A stretch of DNA of 38,004 nt, from the IMG/VR virus record IMGVR_UViG_3300010150_000052, positions 1 through 38,004 of that record. One strand, given 5' to 3'. How positions within the stretch are numbered: the first letter of the stretch is position 1; every line of letters starts with the position of its first letter. The notes below the pieces were generated by a model, which did no database searches, was not told the DNA's origin, and saw only the letters and a program-made list of their open reading frames with translations. The DNA comes from a virus. Below are positions 14,639-21,800 of the stretch, in pieces. The position numbers and the translations under genes were made by a program.

Positions 14639-16192
14639 TCACAGAGATTCCTCCGTGACTGTTGGTACATCATCTTCAATGAAAACGAATGGCTCTTCCT
14701 CTTCCTCTTCATCCGAAGAAGGGAAGGTCATGTATTCATTGTTTTCACCGTGAGATACTGATGCAATGCCTGCTTGAAGCATCGCGAGAGTGGTGTATTT
14801 GATTTTGTCATGCGGGATGCCTGTGTCTTGAACGACTCTCCAAAAGCAACGCTCGTCGCCGCTTCCGTTGTCGCCGACGCCATCGAGAACAAGGAAGTAA
14901 ATGTCCTTGTGCTTAGCGCCTCGGAAGACACGGCCAATGGTTTGAATGCGAGAGCGAACGCTGTTTGTTCCAGTCATCATGATGAGGCCATCCATGTCGG
15001 GAACATCGAAACCTTCCTTGAGGGACTTGCAAGTAAGCAAGTAGTCACTTGCTGACTCCTTCCATCGTGTGAGTTCGCGCTTGGCATTCTTGGAGTAGTC
15101 CTTGAGTCGCTTCTTGAAAGCAGGTGTGTTGAGTTCGGGGTATGCAATGGCTTGGTCGTATGTCAATTCCATACCACTGTGATACACATGAGGATTGATA
15201 CCCTCATCCATACACATTTGATTGAGTCGTTCGATGCCGAAGATTGTTTCATGGAACACCGCGTCTTTGTTGCCGAGTCGTAATCGCATGATTGCTTGAG
15301 TCACATCGTAGCGTGCTTCGATTTGATTCTCCAATCGCTTGCGCAGCATTGTCTTGTATTTGTATGACTGCAAAGCAACGGCGGCGTCGCCACCGAGGTG
15401 TTTGTTTTGGAATGACAACAGCCTGTCGGGGTTGCCACCAGCCTTGTTCACCGCAGACTTAGCGGCGTGGTATGCAATGCGAACTTCCTCTTCAATCTCA
15501 TAGAGCAGAGAGGTTTCAACAGCGTTCGGCTTGACGATGCAGTAGTGAACTGTGAAGTCAAGCGCGTCACTGCTTGTTCGTGATTGCTCAATGCCTTGAA
15601 TGAGATTGAGTTCAAAGGATAGCGGGGCGTTCATGATTTGCATGACAGAGATGTCATCGTCGCGCTCCGGTGTTGCAGAGAGTAAGAGACAAGCGTCGCC
15701 TTGGAAGTCGTCGAATTCGATTCGTGTTTTCTCAGCACCAATGGTGTGACATTCGTCACCGATGATGAGGATTTTCTTGTCCTTCAAGTGCTTGTTCAGT
15801 TTGACTTTCTTGAGGGATTGGTATGTCGTGATGTAGCATGGCTTGTTCAACTGATGCTCATTGCCATAGGCTGATGAACAACGAGCGTACTTGATTCTCC
15901 AACCGCGAAGATGCTCGGAGGTTTGCTTGACCAGCGTTGTTGTCGGGACGCAGAAGACAATCTTCGCATCCTCACCGTGAAGGTTGAGCCACCAAAACAT
16001 AATCATGGTAGCGAGGTAAGTCTTACCCGCTCCTGTTGCCGCCTTGACAGTCATGCGATGGTCTTCAAGACCAAGCCACTTGCTGAACGCTTCGTTCTGC
16101 CACAGTCGCGCCTTGCCATCGAGGACTTCAGCGGTGATGCCTCCACCCATAGCGTTGATGTTTGTTTCCTTCGTCAATTTTGTAATCGTCAT
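14639..16192 (-). CDS. Superfamily 2 helicase with acidic EDDVP tail
   Basis: A 517-residue SF2 helicase. Motif I is ATGAGKT near residues 51-58, motif II DECH near 142-149, motif III LSATPERDD near 171-178, and motif VI TIGRVFRG near 417-424. The C-terminus has a run of Glu (SSDEEEEEEP), then FVFIEDDVPTVTEESL, which belongs to the acidic motif family shared by five proteins in the window. Such helicases unwind or translocate on DNA in replication, recombination or restriction-like systems; no nuclease domain is visible here. A 4-base overlap links its start to the upstream 50-residue gene. Confidence 0.85.
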   Translation of the reverse strand: MTITKLTKETNINAMGGGITAEVLDGKARLWQNEAFSKWLGLEDHRMTVKAATGAGKTYLATMIMFWWLNLHGEDAKIVFCVPTTTLVKQTSEHLRGWRIKYARCSSAYGNEHQLNKPCYITTYQSLKKVKLNKHLKDKKILIIGDECHTIGAEKTRIEFDDFQGDACLLLSATPERDDDISVMQIMNAPLSFELNLIQGIEQSRTSSDALDFTVHYCIVKPNAVETSLLYEIEEEVRIAYHAAKSAVNKAGGNPDRLLSFQNKHLGGDAAVALQSYKYKTMLRKRLENQIEARYDVTQAIMRLRLGNKDAVFHETIFGIERLNQMCMDEGINPHVYHSGMELTYDQAIAYPELNTPAFKKRLKDYSKNAKRELTRWKESASDYLLTCKSLKEGFDVPDMDGLIMMTGTNSVRSRIQTIGRVFRGAKHKDIYFLVLDGVGDNGSGDERCFWRVVQDTGIPHDKIKYTTLAMLQAGIASVSHGENNEYMTFPSSDEEEEEEPFVFIEDDVPTVTEESL

Positions 16193-16341
16193 TGTTCCAC
16201 CTCAATTTTGGTGACGGTGACTGTCCACCCTGCCCATCCATCGTTCGCTAAGTCACGCGCTGAGTTCTCGCTTCTTGTAGCGAAGACGGGTCTGCCGTTG
16301 GCGGCAACCCCAACCCACACAGTGAGCGGCATTGTCGTCAT
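16189..16341 (-). CDS. 50-residue protein, copy of the next gene's C-terminal domain
   Basis: Starts MTTMPLTVWVGVAANGRPVF at the ATG overlapping the previous stop (ATGA). The product aligns almost end to end with the last 50 residues of the upstream gene (MPLTVWVGV, then G-x-PVF-x-TRS and a V/I-T-I/V end), so it is a tandem duplication of one small beta-rich domain. The reading frame stays open upstream but that part belongs to the other gene. Function unknown. Confidence 0.65.
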   Translation of the reverse strand: MTTMPLTVWVGVAANGRPVFATRSENSARDLANDGWAGWTVTVTKIEVEQ

Positions 16342-16739
16342 TGTGTCACATCCATTTCGGTGATGGTGATGATTTCTCCTTCCCACTCGGTGATGCAGAG
16401 TTGTTCAGCCAAGCGCTTGCTTCTCGTAGTAAAGACGGGAGTGCCAACTTCATCGACTCCAACCCACACAGTGAGTGGCATTGTCTTCAGCGCGAAGCGG
16501 AACTTGCACGCTTCACAATCGTCAGCGCACACTGCGATGCGTGAACTTGTGATGCCACCCAACTTGTGAGTGTCCCATTCATCGGGGAGCATTGATTCCC
16601 ATTGCTCAATCGCGTTTGCTTTCTGTTGTTCTCGTCGTACTTCATCGAGGTAGTAGTCCACATCAGCCTCACGGTTGTGGAGGATGGGGGTCATCAAGGC
16701 TCGTTGCATTGCTTCTTCAATCATTTCTTCTTCGTTCAT
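16338..16739 (-). CDS. Zinc-site plus duplicated domain protein (133 aa)
   Basis: Residues 1-65 are helical and acidic (MNEEEMIEEAMQRAL). C71, C75 and C78 (CADDCEAC) suggest a metal site. From residue 87 (MPLTVWVGV) the protein is a copy of the domain that makes up the next gene. It follows AAGGAAGTGAAACA and is the first gene of a leftward run, with an AT-rich candidate promoter upstream (around 16774-16803). Function unknown. Confidence 0.6.
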   Translation of the reverse strand: MNEEEMIEEAMQRALMTPILHNREADVDYYLDEVRREQQKANAIEQWESMLPDEWDTHKLGGITSSRIAVCADDCEACKFRFALKTMPLTVWVGVDEVGTPVFTTRSKRLAEQLCITEWEGEIITITEMDVTQ

Positions 16740-16773
16740 TGTTTCACTTCCTTTTATTGATATTCTATTTTCT

Positions 16774-16805
16774 TTCTAATAAGAATAATACTATTATTAT
16801 TATAA
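16774..16805 (-). promoter_or_regulatory. AT-rich candidate promoter/operator with shared 16-mer
   Basis: The block ttctaataagaataat at 16774-16789 recurs exactly at 25821-25836 upstream of a rightward gene; it contains the inverted repeat TTCT...AGAA. Next to it lies an AT run reading TTATAATAATAATAG on the minus strand, a candidate TATA-like box, about 50-60 bases before the ATG of the gene at 16338-16739. A shared factor acting on both operons is an inference. Confidence 0.5.
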
Positions 16806-17032
16806 CAACAACATAAGATTCTTGATAGAACCTTTCGTGTTGGTGCTTCTTAGCGCGACGCAGAACATTAGATGCGCCTCACAGTTAATGAGTGTAATTG
16901 TAATCGCTATGTGAGCGAGGTGAATATGATGTGTTGCTTGAGAGGCAACAAGTGATATGTCAGCACGGTCTGTTTTCGTGCGTGCTTGACAGAGAAGATG
17001 AGATATTCTCGCTACGGAGAACGGTGAATGCA

Positions 17033-17047
17033 CAACCATACGGTTGG
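17033..17047. repeat. 15-base hairpin element, repeated at 18547-18561
   Basis: caaccatacggttgg occurs exactly here and at 18547-18561, in the two hairpin-rich noncoding regions. CAACC and GGTTG pair around a 4-base loop. A shared binding site or RNA structural module is suggested. Confidence 0.7.
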
Positions 17048-17062
17048 CGACTGCCTGTATGT

Positions 17063-17110
17063 TATGCCGGAGAGAGCAGACGAAGCGGTACGCTGAGTCT
17101 GCGAGGCATA
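17063..17110 (+). ncRNA. Long hairpin with kink-turn-like GA motifs
   Basis: TATGCC (17063-17068) pairs with GGCATA (17105-17110), GCAGAC (17076-17081) with GTCTGC (17097-17102), and AGCG (17084-17087) with CGCT (17091-17094). The joint between the inner stems is GA opposite GA, a tandem sheared G-A signature. The outer joint has GA opposite the GA that ends a 7-base asymmetric strand, the layout of a kink-turn with a longer bulge than the usual three. Kink-turns bind L7Ae-type proteins in archaea and eukaryotes. This is a prediction from sequence. Confidence 0.45.
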
Positions 17111-17185
17111 AAAAAAAGGCGGGAGCCAACCCACCATCGGTGTCGCGTAATCCTGCCGCGCTTTGATGGTATAGGGTTGACTCCC
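17110..17185 (-). terminator. Structured terminator after tRNA-Thr (leftward)
   Basis: On the minus strand GGGAGTCAACCC (17185-17174) pairs with GGGTTGGCTCCC (17132-17121) over 12 positions, with one G-U. Inside it ACCATC pairs with GATGGT (17170-17165 with 17138-17133), and a CGCG pair is deeper still. A run of eight U residues (17117-17110) follows after GCC. It lies just downstream of the tRNA and the 368-residue gene and probably ends their transcript. The long branched stem could also be a stable small RNA. Confidence 0.6.
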
Positions 17186-17198
17186 TTGCAGGAGAAAG

Positions 17199-17270
17199 AG
17201 CCTCTTACTGGAATCGAACCAGTCAACACCCCTGTACCAAAGGGGCAATGCTCCATGCATATCAAGAGGC
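17199..17270 (-). tRNA. tRNA-Thr (anticodon GGT)
   Basis: Read leftward from 17270: acceptor GCCTCTT pairs with AAGAGGC (17206-17200); the D arm is short with GG in its loop; the anticodon stem CCCCT/AGGGG encloses TTGGTAC, giving anticodon GGT; the variable loop is five bases; the T stem ACTGG/CCAGT encloses TTCGATT. Discriminator is T at 17199 and no CCA is encoded. Position 8 is G rather than the usual T and one D-stem pair is mismatched, so it may be somewhat divergent. It lies between the 368-residue gene and the terminator-like hairpin, so it may be cut from their shared transcript. Confidence 0.85.
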
Positions 17271-17326
17271 AGGAGAAGGCGTTGGCCGCCACCCAAATGA
17301 GAGAAGTGTGAAGGGTTGCTACTCAA

Positions 17327-18433
17327 TCAAAGGAGCAGGCTGTCCACAATCGACTTGATTGAGTCACCGGAGGTCTTCCAGTCAGCGTTGCCCCGCTTGT
17401 ATGGAAGGAACCAACCATTGGTTGGAGCGTTTGGGTGAGTCATGTCAGCAGTCGGGTCCACGAAGTAATCGTGAAGCGCTTCGATGGTTTCATCGGAGAC
17501 ATACTTGCGAAGGTCATGGTCGAAGGTGACGACGCCAGCCTTGACAGCCACGACGCACCATGCAATTCCAATGGTGATGGAGGACTTTTGGTCCTTCAAC
17601 ACACTGGAAGCCCAATCACGGTTGCCACCTGTGCCTTTTCGCCATGAAGCGAGGCCAGCGAGGTTTGCGCCACAGTGCTTTGCGACCTTCTGCAAGAAGT
17701 CAAGCGGACTGGTGAGGTTGAATCCTTTGCCAGTGATGCTGATGCCGCCGTCCTTCTGCGAGCCGTTGCGATAGAATCGCTGAGCGCCGCTGTTGAGAGC
17801 ATTGTCGGAGCCAGTGAAAGCAAGGATTGCTCCTTGAACCATCGCTGACCTGTCAGCAGGAGTGCCTTCGACCACTGCGATGATTTCCTCAAAGGAAACC
17901 ATGTCGGTGGATTCGACAGACGCTTCACTGCTTCCGAGAAGGTCTTCAATGTCTTCTTCTTCAAACACTGGTTCTTCGGCTGGTGGTGCGATGTCTTCTT
18001 CGACGAACTCTTCGTCGTCGTCGTCGTCGTCGTCGCTGAGCCAGTCTTCGACAAGTGGTGCAAAGAAGTCGTTGAGACGACCCTTGAGGCCTTCGTTGAG
18101 AGCCTTGTCGATGCGGTATTCATCGAGCATTGCCAAGACGCTTTCGGAGAGTGCTTTCGCTTGGCTCTTGTTGAGTCCGCTCTTCCGGTTGTTGTCCCAC
18201 CATGTCTTGATTGAGCCAGTGGCAAAGCCATGAGACGCCACGAAGTGGGCCACTTGAGCCGCCAACTTCGGGTTCATCATGAACTGCCTGTGGTTCTGTT
18301 CAGTGTTCGGTTTCTTGCCTTCATCAACGATACCACGAGTTCCGAAGACTCGCAGACCACCGATGAGGTGTATTGCTTCTGTTCCTGTTGCTTGGTTTGT
18401 TGTTCCCATGTTCTCACATCGTTGCTCGGTCAT
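17327..18433 (-). CDS. Acidic-linker protein with two EED motifs (368 aa)
   Basis: Three parts: residues 1-130 helical (QNHRQFMMNPKLAAQVAHFV onward); residues about 135-170 a very acidic linker with a run of Asp followed by EEFVEEDIAPP and PVFEEEDIEDLL; residues 175-368 a mixed domain (TSPLDFLQKVAKHCGANLAG, then an AWCVVAVKAGVVTF segment). The acidic motifs match those in four other proteins. Family not recognised. The start at 18433 lies about 35 bases from a TTATAAG box; an internal ATG at residue 9 is the alternative. It is the first gene of the leftward arm, probably expressed early. Confidence 0.6.
   Translation of the reverse strand: MTEQRCENMGTTNQATGTEAIHLIGGLRVFGTRGIVDEGKKPNTEQNHRQFMMNPKLAAQVAHFVASHGFATGSIKTWWDNNRKSGLNKSQAKALSESVLAMLDEYRIDKALNEGLKGRLNDFFAPLVEDWLSDDDDDDDEEFVEEDIAPPAEEPVFEEEDIEDLLGSSEASVESTDMVSFEEIIAVVEGTPADRSAMVQGAILAFTGSDNALNSGAQRFYRNGSQKDGGISITGKGFNLTSPLDFLQKVAKHCGANLAGLASWRKGTGGNRDWASSVLKDQKSSITIGIAWCVVAVKAGVVTFDHDLRKYVSDETIEALHDYFVDPTADMTHPNAPTNGWFLPYKRGNADWKTSGDSIKSIVDSLLL
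18012..18035 (-). repeat. Trinucleotide run coding for Asp
   Basis: Eight TCG units (plus strand), coding the Asp run in the acidic linker of the gene at 17327-18433. A candidate length-variable site. Confidence 0.85.
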
Positions 18434-18465
18434 GCCGAGGCAAAATCTGTTTCATATTCCGCGTC

Positions 18466-18480
18466 GGCTTATAAGGGGGG
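18466..18480 (-). promoter_or_regulatory. Candidate TATA box for the leftward arm
   Basis: Read leftward, a C-rich run precedes TTATAAG (18475-18469), about 35 bases upstream of the ATG at 18433. This spacing suits an archaeal-type promoter with a short leader. A bacterial promoter is not excluded. Confidence 0.4.
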
Positions 18481-18489
18481 GTAGCCAAA

Positions 18490-18780
18490 ATCGGGTTGCG
18501 TTTTGTCTCGCGCTAACTTGCGCTAAGGATTGCAAGTGCGCGAACGCAACCATACGGTTGGAGGAGCGCGATGATGAATCGGGCTTCGCGGGACGACAAC
18601 CCGCGCGAGCATCGCGTGGTTGCTTATCGCGATGCAATGCCTTAGCGCTGATGCAACCTGCGCGCGTCACTGCGTGGCCCTCGCGCTTCGCGGGCAAATA
18701 CCCCCTCGCGTTAGCCGGACTCGCGTCTCGCGCAGGGCAATTTGCCCTGCTTAACCGCATGCGGAATACAGACATTTTTT
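18490..18780. other. Divergent, GC-rich, hairpin-dense region (candidate origin or RNA)
   Basis: The region separates the leftward and rightward arms and is visibly richer in CG than its surroundings. A compound stem pairs GGTTGCGTT (18494-18502), CGCGC (18509-18513) and ACTTGC (18516-18521) with GCAAGT, GCGCG and AACGCAACC (18532-18551). Further stems: CGCGGG/CCCGCG (18587-18605), GCATCGCG/CGCGATGC (18609-18635), a 19-base palindrome (18732-18750) and CCGCATGCGG (18755-18764), then seven T (18774-18780). GCGCTAAGG (18520-18528) also pairs with CCTTAGCGC (18640-18648). An origin, a packaging or regulatory region, or a structured RNA ending at the T run are all possible. Confidence 0.5.
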
Positions 18781-18813
18781 TCGTGGGGGGTGTAAAAACT
18801 AACTGCGCGCATT

Positions 18814-18830
18814 CCTAAAAAAAATATGCT
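18814..18830 (+). promoter_or_regulatory. Candidate TATA-like box for the rightward arm
   Basis: The run aaaaaaaatatgc lies about 55 bases before the ATG at 18883, a distance that suits a TATA box followed by a leader of about 30 bases. It also supplies an in-frame ATG at 18826, which is therefore more likely promoter than start. Confidence 0.35.
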
Positions 18831-18882
18831 AAAATTCCCACCAACCGCTACCTTCAAGGGTAGGCTCGTCGTGCGCTTCATC

Positions 18883-21800
18883 ATGGGTCGCTTCATCCGC
18901 ATCGTTAAGGCTGACGAAGCGCCTCGCAAAACCAATAAAAACTACGCTCAAATGAACGAAAAAGAGCGTGCCATTTTCGACGGGCAGGTTGCTTTGAGGC
19001 CCTACTTACAGAACCTCATGAAAAATCCGCCCATGAAGGATGATGAGATTGACTATGACGCGCTTTACAGTGACATAATTTACGCGAATAATCACATGTT
19101 CGCTGAGTTGTTTGATTTGGACGATGATGCGCGATACAAGGCCATCAAAGACGAAGAGGGCAACATCACCACACCGAGCATCATGGCTCTCCCTATGCTC
19201 ACACAGCCCGTACTGACTGCTCTTGATGGTATGATTAAGCACTTCGGTGAAGAATTAGGGTTCCGCAAACAAATGGACGAAGAGGACCATGGTTCGCTTG
19301 AAGATTTCATGAAAAAGAATCGCGTCCCGAACCAAATAGGCAAATGGATGCGCGAAGGCATTGATGCAAGTGGACGAAAGCGCGAACAGCAACAGAAGGG
19401 CGTGCTGAACCACTTGAAAAACAAGAGTAAACACCCGATTAGCACATCGACTTTGAGAGACATGGAAGACATCCAAGTCTCCCCGCGTGCTGTTCGTGTT
19501 GTACCGTCGCGTGGCGGCACTATGCCCGATTACTTTCAACAACAGATGGATGAGGCGTCGGCTCAAGGGCGAAAAGCGTTGAGTGAATTGACCGCTGACG
19601 GAAGATACACCACTGATGAAGGGAGAATGGAGGCCGCGCGTAAACTTTATGAAAAAGTCTTGCCGCAAGTTGATTTCAAAACCATGGATTTGGAAGAGTC
19701 AAAGGTTGCTTCATCCGATGTAGCAAAATGGCGCAACTTGATAACCAATAAAGCGCAACAAGAAGGAGTCAGTGAGAAAGATGCAGTACCACTGGTGCAA
19801 GAAGATGTGAACAACTTCATGAGAATTTTCTTACAAGAGCGCGCAATTGGAAGCGCAGGGCGTGGTGGCAGATTTGGACGCGAAGCGATTGCTGGACAAG
19901 GACCCGATTTCGTTACTCACGCTTTCCATCGAGCCGCGAAGAATGTCGGTCGAAGCATAACGCAACCTAACGCTGACGAAAGATACGCTGAGCCTTTCAT
20001 AAAAGACCCTAACAACCCAACATCAAAGAAAAGGAGGTTGGAGATTGCGGATGGTGATATAGAGGTTGAAGATATGACCGGATTGCATCCTGCACTGCAA
20101 AGGGCGTTGAGTGAAACTGGTATCTTCCGAACAATCAATGAAGCCGAAGGAGTGAGCAGACAGGAGACGGCTGACTTAACAGCAAGCGGTACACAGATTG
20201 CTGAGAAAGGCGGTGAGAAAACCGTAGGTACTCAACTCAGTGATATTAAATTAGACACACCTCAAGACCAAGCACGCGCGCGTCGTTTTATCTCAAGCGA
20301 CCGTCAAGGAGAGCAGAAAATCAAATCGGATTATCGCCTCAAGGACTTAGAGAACATGGTTCTCTTCGGCGACATGACGAATGATGAATATCAAGTTCAC
20401 TACAATCAAATTTTGAATGATGTGAGTGGAAGGGCATACAACCCTACATATTTCAGTGAAATACCCGATGGCTCCGATTTCCCCGAAGGACACCCATACC
20501 GTGATTTGTCGGCTGGTGAAATTGAAGAGAAATCGCGAATTTTCATGGACTTGCTCGTAGGTTCGGGTAGGCACATGATGCAATTCAATAACCATTTGGA
20601 AAAACTCGGCATGGACCGAGGCGAAGTGGAGAAACTTGCGCTTCATGCAGATGACATGGACCATCTTCACACAATACTTCATTCCGATGACCCTTACGCT
20701 GAGTTGGGGCGATTCAATGATAAAGATAAATCGCGATACGAACGCGTATTGGAAACAGGTTTGAAGCCCGGATACTTGAACAAACTAAACCACGACTTGC
20801 TTGATTTGCGCAAGACTGTTTCGGAAATAGGAATCGACCCTATTGATATTGCCGAAATGGGAATGGAGTACGCGAAGAGCGGATTCTCCGTACAAGGATA
20901 CAGAAACGGTTTCATGAAACTTCTTGGTAAATTCGGTGGCGATGTATCCAAGGGGGCCGTTTTGAGAACCCTGTATGCTTGGAAGCGCTCGAATGATGCT
21001 CGCGCCAAGGGTCTTGCTCGGCATCAAGAGGTCAAGGAGCAAAAACAGCAATTCCGAGAGCACTATCAAATGTCACCGGAAGAGCGTGTGGAAAACAAAA
21101 TTGAGAAAGAGGCGTGCAAAGCGTGTGACATTAAGCACTTCGCTAATGAAACCAAGGAAGAGGCACAAGGACACCACCCATACCGCCCCCGTGGTGTTTC
21201 ACCTTATGCTCTTTCGCGAATTTACATGCCCGAATTGGATTACAGGTGGGATGATGATGATTCAAGAAGTCGTAGCATTCCACTGATGGGTAATGATGAT
21301 GAGATTTCTCTTCTTACTATCGCGAAATACATCTTCGCCGATGATGATGATGAGTACATTGGACAAATGTTGCGCAGATATGGGTTGACTCAGCGAGACG
21401 GGTCACCTCTTCAAACCGACGATGGTGTGATAGACACAAAGGGCATTGACCGTCGCGGAGGCGAACTGAAAAAGTATTTGAAAAAGCAAATCGAGAAAGC
21501 CATCGTTCATCCTTCTTCACCGCATCATGACCGAGCCGAAGCAATCGGACATGAGTTTGGTCTTGATATGCGCGACCGTCCGCGAGGTAAGCGGGGGGCG
21601 GCACGCAGAACACCTCATGAAAGACAGGCATTGGGGTTAATTCACGCGTCTGCTTTCCAAAACGACGCGCAAAGAGAAGAGTCGCGTATTAGAAACTTGA
21701 CCGCCGCGCAATTTAGTGGAGTTGTGGAAGCCTTTGATATTCTTCAAGACATAAAGAGTGGAGCGTTGACGACGCCCGAAGGGAAGCGCATCAATCTCAA

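Larger units (their letters stand above)
16900..17110 (+). ncRNA. Hairpin-rich noncoding segment, possible structured RNA
   Basis: No credible gene fills 16740-17199. Hairpins follow one another: CGCT/AGCG (16905-16917), TGTTGC/GCAACA (16932-16950), GCACG/CGTGC (16963-16981), TTCTC/GAGAA (17006-17021), CAACC/GGTTG (17033-17046) and the large hairpin at 17063-17110. The plus strand is favoured because only it gives the tandem G-A pairs described next. The CAACC/GGTTG hairpin recurs exactly at 18547-18561. Whether the whole segment is one RNA is not known. A rightward open frame here runs through the tRNA antisense and is rejected. Confidence 0.4.

Noticed and set aside
17199-17270. tRNA as an attachment site for integration
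   Set aside because: No integrase gene and no second copy of the tRNA 3' end were seen in the window.
16931-17311. Rightward open frame of 126 codons
   Set aside because: It runs through the antisense of the tRNA and the terminator-like hairpin, which explains its tRNA-antisense-like segment; no ribosome binding site.
18571-18651. C/D-box RNA (ATGATGA at 18571-18577 and CTGA at 18648-18651)
   Set aside because: Spacing is larger than typical, no C'/D' boxes or terminal stem could be placed, and short boxes occur by chance.
18279-18818. Rightward open frame over the divergent region
   Set aside because: It crosses the start of the 368-residue gene and the palindromes; composition follows the CG-rich repeats rather than a protein.
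18826-18882. Start of the giant gene at the ATG at 18826
   Set aside because: That ATG lies in the AT-rich TATA-like string and lacks a ribosome binding site; the first 19 codons look unlike the rest of the protein.
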